DNA from: Demequina muriae
Lineage (GTDB): Bacteria; Actinomycetota; Actinomycetes; Actinomycetales; Demequinaceae
Length of the DNA stretch: 64,000 nucleotides
Assembly: GCF_030418295.1 (NCBI RefSeq)
Contig: NZ_JAUHQA010000001.1
Span: 682,001-746,000 of the forward strand
Reading direction: 5' to 3'
The notes under the pieces: model-generated
Seen by the model: only the letters and a program-made list of their open reading frames with translations
Databases searched by the model: none
Told to the model about the DNA's origin: nothing
Shown here: positions 27,364 through 36,413 of the stretch, piece after piece
Layout: each line of letters opens with the position of its first letter
How positions within the stretch are numbered: the stretch's first letter is position 1
Position numbers and translations under genes: made by a program

Positions 27364-29760
27364 CTACTCCGCGATCACGCCTGAGTAGTTCAGGCCGAAC
27401 CCGAACTTCCAGTCGTTCCCTGCGGCGTCGACGTAGGTGTCCATGTCCTCGCCGACGTCCTCCTGCTGCGCCTCGACCGTGGCCATGTCGACCGGGAAGC
27501 CGATCGGCAGACGGCCCTGCGGCTCGTGCTGGCCGGAGGCCACCGTGAGGGTGGCGAGGTCACTGACCCCGAAGCCCACCAGCACCGCGTTCGATCCAGC
27601 CTCGAACTCGGCGGGAACCACCGGGTTGTTGGCCTTCACGATCGTGATGACAGGGATGTCTCCGCCAGCGGCCTCGACAGCGTCGACCGTGCGGTTGAAC
27701 GCGTCGATGTCGGCCTCGTTAGAGATCCGCGAGGTGTTGCCGAAGTACGAGCGGTTCTCCTTGCTGCCGTCCTCGAGGATGTCTCCACCGATCGAGGTCT
27801 GCCGCACGGTGTCGCCGTCAGCGGTGTAGGGCGCGTACTGCAGCGAGAAGGGGTACCACTCGCCGGTCTCCATGTCCTGACCGGACGCGGAGAAGGGCTC
27901 TCCGTTGTTCGGGGAGCGCAGTCCCACCAGCGCCACGTCGACGTCAGACAGATCGGGAGCCGTGATCGACGTGACCTGGCCCTCGTCATCCAGCTCCACC
28001 GTGTCGGTGACGACGGTGCCGAACAGCTCGTCGGCGACCTCGATGCTCAGGGTGGGGCCTTCCGTGTATGCCGCGGGGCCGAACAGTCCGGCGTGGCCGG
28101 TGTCGTAGGTGTGCGGGATGTACACGGTGGAGTCCGACCAGTCGGTGCCCTCGGCGATGGTGCCGTCGTTCTTGAGCATCACCACCGAGTTCAGCTGAGC
28201 GTCGAAGCCGGCCTGAACGGCCTCTTCGCTGCCCACGGTCTCCAGGGACTTCTCCAGCTCCACGAACGGGCTGTCGAACAGGCCCGGCGCGAAGTAGTTG
28301 GTGAGGATCCGGGTCCCGGACTCCTGCCAGCGGGTGTCCGCGTCGACGTCGACCTCGCCGGCCTCGAAACGCTCAGCCCACAGCTCGTAGGCCTCGAGGA
28401 TCAGCGTCGAGTCGTTCACGCCGCCGAACATGTCGACGCCGTTGGCCAGCACCTGGTAGAAGCGCTCGGCGGGCTCCATGTCCTCGGCGCCCCACGCGGT
28501 CGCGATGAAGGCGCCCTCGTCGTTGGCTCCGGTCATGACGCCCCAGTCGGTGACGATCGCGCCTTCGAAGCCGATCTCGTCGCGGATGAGCGAGAGCATC
28601 TCCGGGCTGTACGCCGTTCCCACAGCGTCGCCGCCGAGCACGGGCTCGCCGTCGCCGTCGAGCATGATCGAGTAGTTGGTCATCATCGCGAGGGAGTCGG
28701 AGGCAGCCGCGAACACTGACGCGTGCTCGTCGAGGTTGCCGCCCGGGAAGACGCCGTACTTGCCGACGTTGGTGTGCGACTCGCGTCCACCCTCGCCCGC
28801 GCCATCGCCGGGTGCGTGCTTGATGGTGGTGGGCACCGAGTCAAGCCCGAAGCCGATCAGCTCGCCGTTCTCGTCGTACGTGCCCTGGAAGCCCTTGACG
28901 TAAGCGGCCGCAAGCTCGGAGGCCAGCTCCGGGTTCTCGCCCAGCGTGCCGGACACGCGCAACCACCGCGGCTCGGTCGCCAGGTCGATCTGCGGGCTCA
29001 GCGCGTTGGAGATGCCCAGTGCGCGGTACTCCTTCGAGACGACGCGAGCGAAGTCCTCCATGGTCTCGGCGTCGAACGTGGCGGCGAGGCCGAGGACGGA
29101 TGGCCACAGCGACACTCCGGCACCGGTCTCGACGTAGCTCGAGCCCGACTGCGCCTCAGAGCGCGGGTCGGACGAGAAATTCGCGGGGACGTACGGGGCG
29201 TCGGCACTCGCGAGGGTCTCGACGTAGGCCTGCATCTCGTTGACCCAGGTGACGTTCTCCTCGGTGTCGGAGCCACCGGCATTCAGGACGTTGCGCAGGT
29301 GCGAGTCGGACAGGTAGGTCTCCTGAGGCTCGGTCAGGCCGTCGCCAGGCGAGCTCTCGTGGGAGCTGAACAGCATCAGTCCGGAGATCTGCTCGGTCGT
29401 GAGGTCGTCGGCCAGGTCGGCGGCGCGCTCAGCGGGCTCGAGGCGCCAGTCCTCGAAGGCGTCGAGCTCGCCGTTGGCGTTCATGTCCTTGAACGCGTAC
29501 GTGGAGCCGTCGACCTCCTCCTCGAGCAGCGTCATGCCGCCCTCAGCGCTGTACGACAGCTGGGCGCCGTCGTTCGGGTTCTCGACAATCACGAAGTCCG
29601 TGGTGCCGTCGGAGACCTCGCGCTCGGTGTAGTCGCCGGTGGCGACCGCGGTCTCGCTGGGCTGCGGATCGTCCGTCTCGTCCGAGCTGCACCCGGCGAC
29701 TGAGATCGCGAGACCCACGCCCGCGAGCGCGGCGATCCCTCTCATAGGCATGACCTTCAT
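27364..29760 (-). CDS. GH3 glycosidase lipoprotein
   Basis: 798 aa, exported and lipid-anchored (lipobox SVAGC, Cys24). A calcium-loop-like stretch DMNANGELDAFEDWR precedes the GH3 barrel with KHAPGDGAGEGGRESH and the nucleophile in GAIVTDWGVMTG. The GH3 C-terminal domain follows (LNSVVMLKNDGTI, ALVGLRSPNNGEPF), ending in GFGLNYSG. It likely acts first on extracellular oligosaccharides, with the membrane GH3 and cytoplasmic GH3 acting later. ATG at 29760 follows GAAGGGAC. First gene of the glycan locus. Confidence 0.92.
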   Translation of the reverse strand: MKVMPMRGIAALAGVGLAISVAGCSSDETDDPQPSETAVATGDYTEREVSDGTTDFVIVENPNDGAQLSYSAEGGMTLLEEEVDGSTYAFKDMNANGELDAFEDWRLEPAERAADLADDLTTEQISGLMLFSSHESSPGDGLTEPQETYLSDSHLRNVLNAGGSDTEENVTWVNEMQAYVETLASADAPYVPANFSSDPRSEAQSGSSYVETGAGVSLWPSVLGLAATFDAETMEDFARVVSKEYRALGISNALSPQIDLATEPRWLRVSGTLGENPELASELAAAYVKGFQGTYDENGELIGFGLDSVPTTIKHAPGDGAGEGGRESHTNVGKYGVFPGGNLDEHASVFAAASDSLAMMTNYSIMLDGDGEPVLGGDAVGTAYSPEMLSLIRDEIGFEGAIVTDWGVMTGANDEGAFIATAWGAEDMEPAERFYQVLANGVDMFGGVNDSTLILEAYELWAERFEAGEVDVDADTRWQESGTRILTNYFAPGLFDSPFVELEKSLETVGSEEAVQAGFDAQLNSVVMLKNDGTIAEGTDWSDSTVYIPHTYDTGHAGLFGPAAYTEGPTLSIEVADELFGTVVTDTVELDDEGQVTSITAPDLSDVDVALVGLRSPNNGEPFSASGQDMETGEWYPFSLQYAPYTADGDTVRQTSIGGDILEDGSKENRSYFGNTSRISNEADIDAFNRTVDAVEAAGGDIPVITIVKANNPVVPAEFEAGSNAVLVGFGVSDLATLTVASGQHEPQGRLPIGFPVDMATVEAQQEDVGEDMDTYVDAAGNDWKFGFGLNYSGVIAE

Positions 29761-30109
29761 TGGCCTGTCCCTTCCTGTTCGTCATCGTTGACTGCCCGCG
29801 AACGCTGTGTCGACGGGCTGGCACCCGGTAAGCGGGCCCGCCCCGTGTCCCCACCGCCAGCGGCGGAGCGGGAAACGTGTCAGGGGAAGTGTCGCCATCA
29901 CGAGACGAGCGCGACTGCGGGATCGCACAACCTGTGCGGACGGCCGCATGTTCTGTCCAAAGGTCTCGGCGCTGTGACAGCACTGTGACCATTCCGTGAC
30001 ATACGGGCGGCGCCGAGGCTCACCGCCCGTCGCGCCAACGACGACGCAGCGCGGGAGTCGCCGAAGGGGCGGCAGGGCGGCGGGGCGGTGGGACGGAGCG
30101 GCCGCGCGC
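29761..30109. promoter_or_regulatory. 349-bp regulatory gap upstream of the glycan locus
   Basis: No gene seen. Two clear features. First, the 15-bp palindrome CGCACA-ACC-TGTGCG at 29924-29938, about 165 bp upstream of the GH3 lipoprotein start. Second, three direct repeats of GTGAC at 29974, 29985 and 29996 with an exact 11-bp period. GTnAC direct repeats at about one helical turn are typical of OmpR-family regulators such as MtrA or GlnR. No convincing -35/-10 pair was found for the minus strand. Confidence 0.6.
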
Positions 30110-31630
30110 TCAGACAGCGACGCGGTCGCGACCGCCAGCCTTGGCTCGATACAGGGACCTGTCCGCGTCAATGAGGAGGCCGTCGGCGGTGACGCCGGGA
30201 CGATGCTCTGCCACTCCCAGGCTCACCGTCACGTGCAGGGGTCCCGCCTCGGTCGCGAACTCGTGCGTGCTGCAGCGCGCGCGCAGCTCCTCCGCGCGCA
30301 CAGCCGCCTGCTTCTTCGTCGCCCCCGGCAGGACCAGGATGAACTCCTCGCCCCCGGAGCGCGCCACCACGTCGCCATCCCTGATCCCGGCCGCGAGGAT
30401 CCGCGCCAGCTGCTCGAGTACGGCGTCCCCGACAGCGTGTCCATGCGTGTCGTTCACCTGCTTGAAGCGATCGACGTCGAGCATCACGACGCTGAGCGGC
30501 GTCGCCGTCGCGTCCGCCGCGGCGACCCCGGCCTCCAGCGACGGACCCAGGTACCGTCGGTTGAACAGTCCGGTGAGCGAGTCTCGGACCGCCAGCTCGG
30601 CAAGCTCCTCTCGGAGCCGCTCGAGCTCCGTGACGTCACGGGCGACCACGACAGCGCCCCGTGAGCGACCCTCCGCCGAGCGCATGCGCTCGAGCCGGAG
30701 GTCGAGCACGGTGCGATCGTCGAGCACCAGCAAGTGCTGGTCACCGTCCGCGAGCAGGCGCAGATAGCGGTCGTCGACCAACTGCTCCCACGGCCGTCCC
30801 AGCACCGCGCTCACCGCTGCGCCACGCGGTCGCAGGCGCGACAGCAGCTCGTGGCCACGGGGGTTGGCGTCGATCACCACTCCGGCAGCGTCCACCACCA
30901 CCACCCCGTCGCTGAGCGCGGCCAGCACATCGCGGGTCGAGACCGGCACGACTCCCAGACGGGCACGATAGACCGCGACCCACGACCACAGCCCAGCGGT
31001 GATGAGGAACAGCAGTGGACCAAGATCGACCTGGCCCCGTTCCGCCGCGATGAGCATCAGGGTGTTGCCGAACGACGGCAGCAGCAGCGCGGCGAGCGCG
31101 ATCGCCAACACGGCCCGGTGACCGCGGACCGACCGCAGCAGCGCACGCACCAGGAGCGCCGCCGACATGAGGGTGAGACCGTACGAGTAGGTGGAGTGGA
31201 TCCAGAACACGGGCCCGAACTCCATGACGAAGCGCCCGGCCGCGTCCTCGCCGATCGCCGAGAACACCAGCCGCAGCCACGGGTCGGCGGCGATCGCGAG
31301 CAGGATCGCCACCGGGTGGATGGCGAGCAGGATCAGCAGGCGGCGCGTCACCCTGCGCTCGAGACCGGCCAGGACGAGCACGAACACCACGGTGCACGCC
31401 ACGAGCACGGCCAGACCCGGGAGGATCGCGTAGGCGGCCGCCACGCGCGCGGGCTCCCATGCGCCCCAGACGACCACAGCCTGCATGACTGCCCACCACG
31501 CGCCGCAGAACATGGCGAGGGCCAGGGGCCCCGAGAGCGCGTTGCTCGCCCGTCGCCGCCAGTGGTAAGTACCGAGCATCACCGCCAGCACGGCGCCGAC
31601 GAGGGACGTCGCAGTCATGACGTGAATCAC
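30110..31630 (-). CDS. Membrane 7TM-PAS-GGDEF diguanylate cyclase
   Basis: 506 aa. About seven or eight membrane segments (residues 1-230) resemble the histidine-kinase N-terminal 7TM domain. A PAS domain follows (VLAALSDGVVVVDAAGVVIDA) and then GGDEF (RDSLTGLFNRRYLG, DVDRFKQVNDTHGHAVGD, signature SGGEEF). It should make cyclic di-GMP. GTG at 31630 is chosen for GGGAGG five nt upstream; an ATG lies four codons further in. It is transcribed toward the glycan locus, ending 350 bp before it. No EAL partner is in the window. Confidence 0.9.
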   Translation of the reverse strand: MIHVMTATSLVGAVLAVMLGTYHWRRRASNALSGPLALAMFCGAWWAVMQAVVVWGAWEPARVAAAYAILPGLAVLVACTVVFVLVLAGLERRVTRRLLILLAIHPVAILLAIAADPWLRLVFSAIGEDAAGRFVMEFGPVFWIHSTYSYGLTLMSAALLVRALLRSVRGHRAVLAIALAALLLPSFGNTLMLIAAERGQVDLGPLLFLITAGLWSWVAVYRARLGVVPVSTRDVLAALSDGVVVVDAAGVVIDANPRGHELLSRLRPRGAAVSAVLGRPWEQLVDDRYLRLLADGDQHLLVLDDRTVLDLRLERMRSAEGRSRGAVVVARDVTELERLREELAELAVRDSLTGLFNRRYLGPSLEAGVAAADATATPLSVVMLDVDRFKQVNDTHGHAVGDAVLEQLARILAAGIRDGDVVARSGGEEFILVLPGATKKQAAVRAEELRARCSTHEFATEAGPLHVTVSLGVAEHRPGVTADGLLIDADRSLYRAKAGGRDRVAV

Positions 31631-31686
31631 GCGCGCCTCCCGGAGTTGGCTGGGCCCGTTCCCTGGCTTCGAGCCTAGGTCAGTCT

Positions 31687-31746
31687 CCTGGTGCCACACC
31701 TCCCCCGCCTCCGTACGTGTGGCGAATACGACGCGGTGTGGCCAGG
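31687..31746. terminator. Probable terminator of birA
   Basis: CCTGG..CCACACC (31687-31700) can pair with GGTGTGG..CCAGG (31735-31746), with a small bulge and a long loop, just after the birA stop on the minus strand. Confidence 0.4.
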
Positions 31747-31753
31747 ACGCGGG

Positions 31754-32611
31754 TCAGGCGCGACGCACCCGCACGTCGCCGGCGAGCACCTCGCGCACCT
31801 CTGCACCGGTGTCGACCAGCAGCGCGCCGCCCGCTGACAGCCCGACCGCGGTGCCGCTGATGGGCACGCCGTCTGGCACGTCCACCGCGACATCCCAGCC
31901 GATCGTCGCGCACACGCGCTCGACCTCGGCGCGGACGCTGTCGCCGTCCGCCTCGCCTTCCCACGCGGCGGCCGCATCGCGCAGGTGTGCCGCGAGCGCT
32001 CGCATCAGCCGCACGCGGTCGAGCTCGGTCGCGCCGAGCGTCGCAAGCGAGGCGGCGTGCGGGACGGGCAGCTCGGCGGGCGACTGAGAGACGTTGATGC
32101 CGATGCCCGCGACCACAGCGCGCTCACCGGGCACTCCTTCGCACAGGATGCCGACGACCTTGCGCCACCGGCCCCATCCGGGGATGTCCTTGGCGCCCGC
32201 CTCGACGACGACGTCGTTGGGCCACTTGAGGTAGGCACCGACCCCGCAGTCGCGCAGCGCGCGCACGGTCGCGAGACCCGCCACCAGCGGCGCCCAGCCC
32301 AGCGCGTCTGGCGCGATCGCCTGCGGCCTCAGCACGAGGCTCACCGTCAGCGCGGCGCCGCGGGGCGTGGCCCACTCGCGTCCCGCGCGGCCCCGTCCCG
32401 CAGTCTGGTGGTCCGCGACGATGCCGCTCAGGTGCGGCCAGTGCTCGGGGGACTCCGCGACGGCCTTCAGCAGGGCGGTGTTGGTGGACGGTGAGGACGC
32501 GACGACGTCGAGCCGCGAGAGCTGTCGGGTGGGGCCCACGATGCCGGCCAACTGCGTCGCCGTCAGCGGCTCGCGGGATGCGGCCACGGCTGCGGGCGAG
32601 GGGAGAATCAC
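31754..32611 (-). CDS. birA: Biotin--[acetyl-CoA-carboxylase] ligase
   Basis: 285 aa. Attaches biotin to the carrier domain of acyl-CoA carboxylase. Seen: SSPSTNTALLKAV, the biotinyl-AMP loop HQTAGRGRAGREW, LKWPNDVVV, KVVGILCEGV and GIGINVSQSP. No N-terminal helix-turn-helix, so it is the monofunctional class and not a repressor. The GTG start has no ribosome binding site and sits 6 nt after TAGCCT (32618-32623 on the minus strand), suggesting a leaderless mRNA. It is divergent from accD, and its protein target is encoded by accA3 8 kb away. Confidence 0.93.
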   Translation of the reverse strand: MILPSPAAVAASREPLTATQLAGIVGPTRQLSRLDVVASSPSTNTALLKAVAESPEHWPHLSGIVADHQTAGRGRAGREWATPRGAALTVSLVLRPQAIAPDALGWAPLVAGLATVRALRDCGVGAYLKWPNDVVVEAGAKDIPGWGRWRKVVGILCEGVPGERAVVAGIGINVSQSPAELPVPHAASLATLGATELDRVRLMRALAAHLRDAAAAWEGEADGDSVRAEVERVCATIGWDVAVDVPDGVPISGTAVGLSAGGALLVDTGAEVREVLAGDVRVRRA

Positions 32612-32649
32612 CCGGCTAGGCTAACGGGCAGACTTCCTGAAGGAGGAAC

Positions 32650-34239
32650 GTGTCGGACCAGCAGCCCACCAAGTCCACGGCAGGCGCCCTCGATCACCTG
32701 CGCGGCAAGCTCGACGAGGCCGTCGGGCAGCGCGAGGCGACGGCGCGGGACAAGCAGCACGCGCGTGGCAAGAAGTCGGCACGAGAGCGCGTCGAGCAGC
32801 TGCTCGATGACGGCTCGTTCGTCGAGCTCGATGCCCTCGCTCGCCACCGCAGCCGCAACTTCGGGCTCGAGTCGAACCGCCCTCACGGCGACGGCGTGAT
32901 CACGGGCTACGGCACCATCGACGGCCGCCAGGTCGCGGTCTACTCGCAGGACTTCACCGTGTACGGCGGGTCGCTGGGCGAGGTTCACGGCGGCAAGATC
33001 GCCAAGATCCAGGACTTCGCACTGCGCACCGGCGTCCCGATGATCGGAATCCTGGATGGCGGCGGCGCCCGCATCCAGGAGGGCGTCGCGGCTCTTACCC
33101 AGTTCGCCGAGATCTTCCGCCGCAACGTGGCCAGCTCGGGAGTGATCCCGCAGATCTCGATCATTCTCGGCCCGTCGGCGGGTGGCGCGGTCTACTCCCC
33201 CGCGCTCACGGACTTCATCGTGATGGCCGACGGCACGTCCCAGATGTTCATCACCGGTCCGGACGTCATCAAGTCCGTCACCGGCGAGAACGTGACGTTC
33301 GAGGACCTGGGCGGCGGGCACGCCCACAACGCGAAGTCCGGCGTCGCGCACTACCTCGCCTCGGACGAGGACGACGCGATCGAGTACGTCCAGCACCTGC
33401 TGCAGTACCTGCCCCAGAACAACCTCTCGGACCCGCCGTCGTGGGACCACGAGGCGGACCTCGAGCTCACCGAGGACGACACCGCACTGGACTCGATCGT
33501 GCCGGACTCCGACAACCAGCCGTACGACATGTCCACGGTGGTGCAGACCGTCCTCGACGAAGGTGAGTTCTTCGAGATCCAGCCGCTGTTCGCCCCCAAC
33601 GTCATCGTGGGCTTCGGCCACGTCGAGGGCCACTCGGTGGGAATCGTGGCGAACCAGCCCCAGTCGATGGCGGGCACTCTCGACATCAACGCGTCCGAGA
33701 AGGCCGCCCGGTTCGTGCGCACGTGCGACGCCTTCAACATCCCGGTGCTGACGTTCGTGGATGTGCCCGGGTTCCTTCCCGGCGTGGACCAGGAGCACCA
33801 GGGCATCATCCGCCGCGGCGCGAAGCTCATCTACGCCTACGCGGAGGCGACCGTGCCGCTCGTCACCGTCATCACCCGCAAGGCCTACGGCGGCGCGTAC
33901 ATCGTGATGGCCTCCAAGCAGCTCGGCGCGGATGTCAATCTCGCGTGGCCCACCGCGCAGATCGCGGTCATGGGGGCCGGAGGAGCGGTGAACATCCTCC
34001 AGCGACGCGCCCTTGCCAAGGTGGCCGAGGAGGGCGGGGACGTCGAGGCCGAGCGCGCCCGTCTGACCGCCGAGTATGAAGACCAGATCGTGAATCCCTA
34101 CGACGCCGCCGACCGCGGGTACGTCGACGCCGTCATCGAGCCATCGCAGACGCGCGCGCACATCGTGCGATCCCTGCGGGCGCTCCGCACCAAGCGCGCC
34201 TCCCTGCCGCCCAAGAAGCACGGGAACGTGCCGCTGTGA
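32650..34239 (+). CDS. accD: Acyl-CoA carboxylase carboxyltransferase (beta) subunit
   Basis: 529 aa. Transfers carboxyl from biotin to acetyl-, propionyl- or longer acyl-CoA. Typical AccD/PccB landmarks: [34 protein letters not shown], oxyanion-hole glycines in GGGARIQEG and [16 protein letters not shown], then [14 protein letters not shown] and [14 protein letters not shown] at 32650 has GAAGGAGG upstream. Coupled to accE by a 4-bp GTGA overlap. Acyl specificity cannot be read here. Confidence 0.94.
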   Translation: MSDQQPTKSTAGALDHLRGKLDEAVGQREATARDKQHARGKKSARERVEQLLDDGSFVELDALARHRSRNFGLESNRPHGDGVITGYGTIDGRQVAVYSQDFTVYGGSLGEVHGGKIAKIQDFALRTGVPMIGILDGGGARIQEGVAALTQFAEIFRRNVASSGVIPQISIILGPSAGGAVYSPALTDFIVMADGTSQMFITGPDVIKSVTGENVTFEDLGGGHAHNAKSGVAHYLASDEDDAIEYVQHLLQYLPQNNLSDPPSWDHEADLELTEDDTALDSIVPDSDNQPYDMSTVVQTVLDEGEFFEIQPLFAPNVIVGFGHVEGHSVGIVANQPQSMAGTLDINASEKAARFVRTCDAFNIPVLTFVDVPGFLPGVDQEHQGIIRRGAKLIYAYAEATVPLVTVITRKAYGGAYIVMASKQLGADVNLAWPTAQIAVMGAGGAVNILQRRALAKVAEEGGDVEAERARLTAEYEDQIVNPYDAADRGYVDAVIEPSQTRAHIVRSLRALRTKRASLPPKKHGNVPL

Positions 34240-34469
34240 ACGACCAGAATCCGGGCGCGGGCCTGCGGGTCCTGCGCGGGTCGCCCGACGACTCGGAGGT
34301 CGCGGCGCTCGTCGCCGGCATGGCTGCGATCGCGTCGGCAGCGGACGAGGAGCCGGAGCCAGGCGCCCCCACCTCGGCCTGGATGGATCGCTCGCGCACC
34401 ATGCGCGGCCAGCACCACTCCTTGCCCCTCGCGCGGGGCGGGGCGGCGTGGCGCACTTCGCTGCGGTGA
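34236..34469 (+). CDS. accE: Acyl-CoA carboxylase epsilon subunit
   Basis: 77 aa. The actinobacterial epsilon subunit stabilises the AccA-AccD complex. It begins with the family pattern [21 protein letters not shown] and ends with a basic Trp-containing tail ([19 protein letters not shown]). The GTG start overlaps the accD stop. Confidence 0.85.
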   Translation: MNDQNPGAGLRVLRGSPDDSEVAALVAGMAAIASAADEEPEPGAPTSAWMDRSRTMRGQHHSLPLARGGAAWRTSLR

Positions 34470-35074
34470 GCGGCCGGCTGTTCGCGCTCGGCGCCATCGG
34501 CGCACTCGCGGGAGCCGCACCTCAGCTCTACGCGCGCGCCGCGACGATCGGTGACCGCGCGCCCGCGACCTCGGGAGAGTTTCGGACGGCCGATGCGGCA
34601 CTCGTGCTGGGTGCGCGGGTCTGGCAGGACGGGCGTCCGTCCCTGTTCCTGCGTCAGCGGGTCGAGGCGGGGGTCACGCTCTACGAGCGTGGGCTGGTGC
34701 CGACGCTGGTCCTGACCGGAGCCGTATCGAACCGCGAAGGACTCGACGAGACAGCCGCCATGGAGCGCACCGCGCTCGAACTCGGCGTGCCCGCCAGTGA
34801 TCTGATTCGCGACCCCTCGGGACACGACACCCGCGCGTCGGCGCTGAATGCGCGCGAGCGACTGGGGCTCGAGTCGGTGATCGTGTGCTCGCAGGAGTTC
34901 CACCTCCCGCGCGCCATGTGGCTGTGCCGCAGCGTCGGCCTGAACGCGCAGGGCGCCCACCCGGCCGTCATGCTGCGCGGACACACTGCGTTCGGCTACG
35001 CCCGCGAGCTTCCCGCGACGTGGAAGGCCGCCATCGAGATCATGCGCGACCGGGTGGCGCCCGCGGACGCCTAG
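34448..35074 (+). CDS. DUF218/SanA-YdcF family membrane-associated protein
   Basis: 208 aa with one N-terminal hydrophobic segment (LFALGAIGALAGAAPQLYA) and a DUF218 domain: ADAALVLGARVWQDGRPS, RVEAGVTLYERGLVPTLVLTG, GHDTRASALNARERLG and QEFHLPRAMWLCRSVG. SanA-like proteins affect envelope integrity; the biochemical activity is not settled. Two starts are possible: GTG at 34448, or GTG at 34466, which overlaps the accE stop as GTGA. Confidence 0.82.
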   Translation: MAHFAAVSGRLFALGAIGALAGAAPQLYARAATIGDRAPATSGEFRTADAALVLGARVWQDGRPSLFLRQRVEAGVTLYERGLVPTLVLTGAVSNREGLDETAAMERTALELGVPASDLIRDPSGHDTRASALNARERLGLESVIVCSQEFHLPRAMWLCRSVGLNAQGAHPAVMLRGHTAFGYARELPATWKAAIEIMRDRVAPADA

Positions 35075-35159
35075 ATCCGGGCACTGAGGCCGCGGACACC
35101 GGTGACGAGCACGAGGACGTCCGGCCCGATGGCGGCGCCGACCACGCTCGGCATATCCG

Positions 35160-35188
35160 TTGAAGCCTCAACCGGTTAGAATCGGTCC
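35160..35188 (+). promoter_or_regulatory. Operator and -10 box of marR, leaderless start
   Basis: TTGA-AGCC-TCAA (35160-35171) and AACCGGTT (35170-35177) are overlapping palindromes. TAGAAT (35177-35182) is followed by 6 nt and the ATG, so transcription probably starts at the codon itself. Binding of MarR here would cover the -10 box. Confidence 0.6.
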
Positions 35189-35710
35189 ATGACAGCCGAG
35201 GTCGCGCCCGCACCCTCGACGGCACTCCCTGCCGCCGAGGAGCTGCTGTGGCGACGGTTCTCGGCAGTGCTGTCCACCGTTCCCGCATCGCTCGATGAGC
35301 AGTTGCGCGCCGCCACGGGTCTCAACCACTTCCAGTACACGGTGCTCGATGCGCTCTCGCACCAGGAGGGCCGGCGCCTGCAGCTCGCGCAGATCGCTCG
35401 CGCGCACGAGTCATCGCTGTCACGACTGTCGCACTCGATCACGCGCCTCGAGAATGCGGGCTTCGTGGAGCGCACCACGTGCGATCACGATCGCCGCGCC
35501 AGCTGGGCGGTGCTGACGGACAAGGGTGCGGAGGTGGTCGAGCGCTCGCGCGGCGAGTACACCCGGATCATCCGTTCGACCCTGCTGGATCGCGTGCCCG
35601 CCGAGCATCGCGAAGCACTGACGCACCTGCTGACAGCGCTCCTCCCCACGGAGGTCGCCGAGCAGTGCTCGAGCCTGGACGCAGACCTGGAGGCGCAGGT
35701 CGAGGCCTAG
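35189..35710 (+). CDS. MarR family transcriptional regulator
   Basis: 173 aa. Winged helix of the MarR fold: LQLAQIARAHESSLSRLSHSITRLENAGFVERTTCDHDRRASWAVLT in the centre, with flanking dimerisation helices. Probably leaderless (see the -10 box just upstream) and autoregulated. Its stop TAG interlocks with the stop of the convergent second marR in the tetranucleotide CTAG. Confidence 0.9.
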   Translation: MTAEVAPAPSTALPAAEELLWRRFSAVLSTVPASLDEQLRAATGLNHFQYTVLDALSHQEGRRLQLAQIARAHESSLSRLSHSITRLENAGFVERTTCDHDRRASWAVLTDKGAEVVERSRGEYTRIIRSTLLDRVPAEHREALTHLLTALLPTEVAEQCSSLDADLEAQVEA

Positions 35711-36210
35711 GCCTCCCCCGCATCGGCCCCCGGTGCAGGCGCGACCGGCGCAGCGGCGCCATCCTCTGGCGCGGCCGCCACGCCGAGAGTCGTGAGAATC
35801 CCCTCAAGCGCGGCGAGCTGCTCGACTGACAGCGCCGCCAGTCGCGTCACGAAGTCGCGTTCCACCTCGGCGACCACAGCGTCCACGAACGCCCTGCCCG
35901 CGGGAGTGGGCCTCAGCAGGCGCACGCGCCCATCGTCGGGGTGACGCTCGCGGGCGACCCACCCGCGGTCGACGAGCCGCTGCACCACTCCCGTCGCGAT
36001 GTTGGGCCGCACCCCCACGAACGCCCCCACCTCGGCCGTGGGGCGGCCCGGGTGCGCGTGGATGAAGAGGATCGCGCGGAACTGGGCGAGCGTGAGGTGC
36101 TGGTCGATCAGGGCCTCGGCCTGGCTGCGCATCTGCGCTCGCATGAGCGATCCCTGAAGGGCGACGATGCGCTGCTCGAGAGCCGCGCGGTCCCCGTGCT
36201 GCTGCACCAT
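35707..36210 (-). CDS. Second MarR family regulator, likely controlling the adjacent MFS pump
   Basis: 167 aa. Helices LTLAQFRAILFIHAHPGRPT, then AEVGAFVGVRPNIATGVVQRLVDRGWVARERHPDDGRVRLLRPTPAG form the winged helix with the usual DxRxxxL wing. ATG at 36210 has GGAGGT at 6 nt; the longer frame upstream is not coding. It is divergent from the MFS gene, the usual arrangement of an EmrR/MarR-like repressor with its efflux pump. The Ala/Pro-rich C-terminus is extra. Confidence 0.88.
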   Translation of the reverse strand: MVQQHGDRAALEQRIVALQGSLMRAQMRSQAEALIDQHLTLAQFRAILFIHAHPGRPTAEVGAFVGVRPNIATGVVQRLVDRGWVARERHPDDGRVRLLRPTPAGRAFVDAVVAEVERDFVTRLAALSVEQLAALEGILTTLGVAAAPEDGAAAPVAPAPGADAGEA

Positions 36211-36331
36211 CCCCGCCACCTCCGCCCCCCCCTCGGTCCCTATTGCGCATGACTGCGCGACGTGCACCGAACCTACCGGGCACGGGCTCACGCAGGAAGT
36301 CGCCGCGCATCCGTCCGTGTTGACTCGGGGC

Positions 36332-36360
36332 TTGATAGTTCGCCTGACACGAAGTATTCT
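36332..36360 (+). promoter_or_regulatory. Promoter of the MFS efflux gene
   Basis: TTGATA (36332-36337), 17 bp, TATTCT (36355-36360). A small hairpin CCCCG-CCGA-CGGGG follows at 36370-36383 in the leader. No clear MarR palindrome was picked out in the 203-bp gap. Confidence 0.7.
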
Positions 36361-36413
36361 GATCCACGTCCCCGCCGACGGGGTCCCCACCCCTTTCCTC
36401 CTGGAGGCGCGCC

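Noticed and set aside
32608-34497. A long minus-strand open frame opposite accD
   Set aside because: Shadow of a highly conserved carboxyltransferase gene; no recognisable motif and no start signal.
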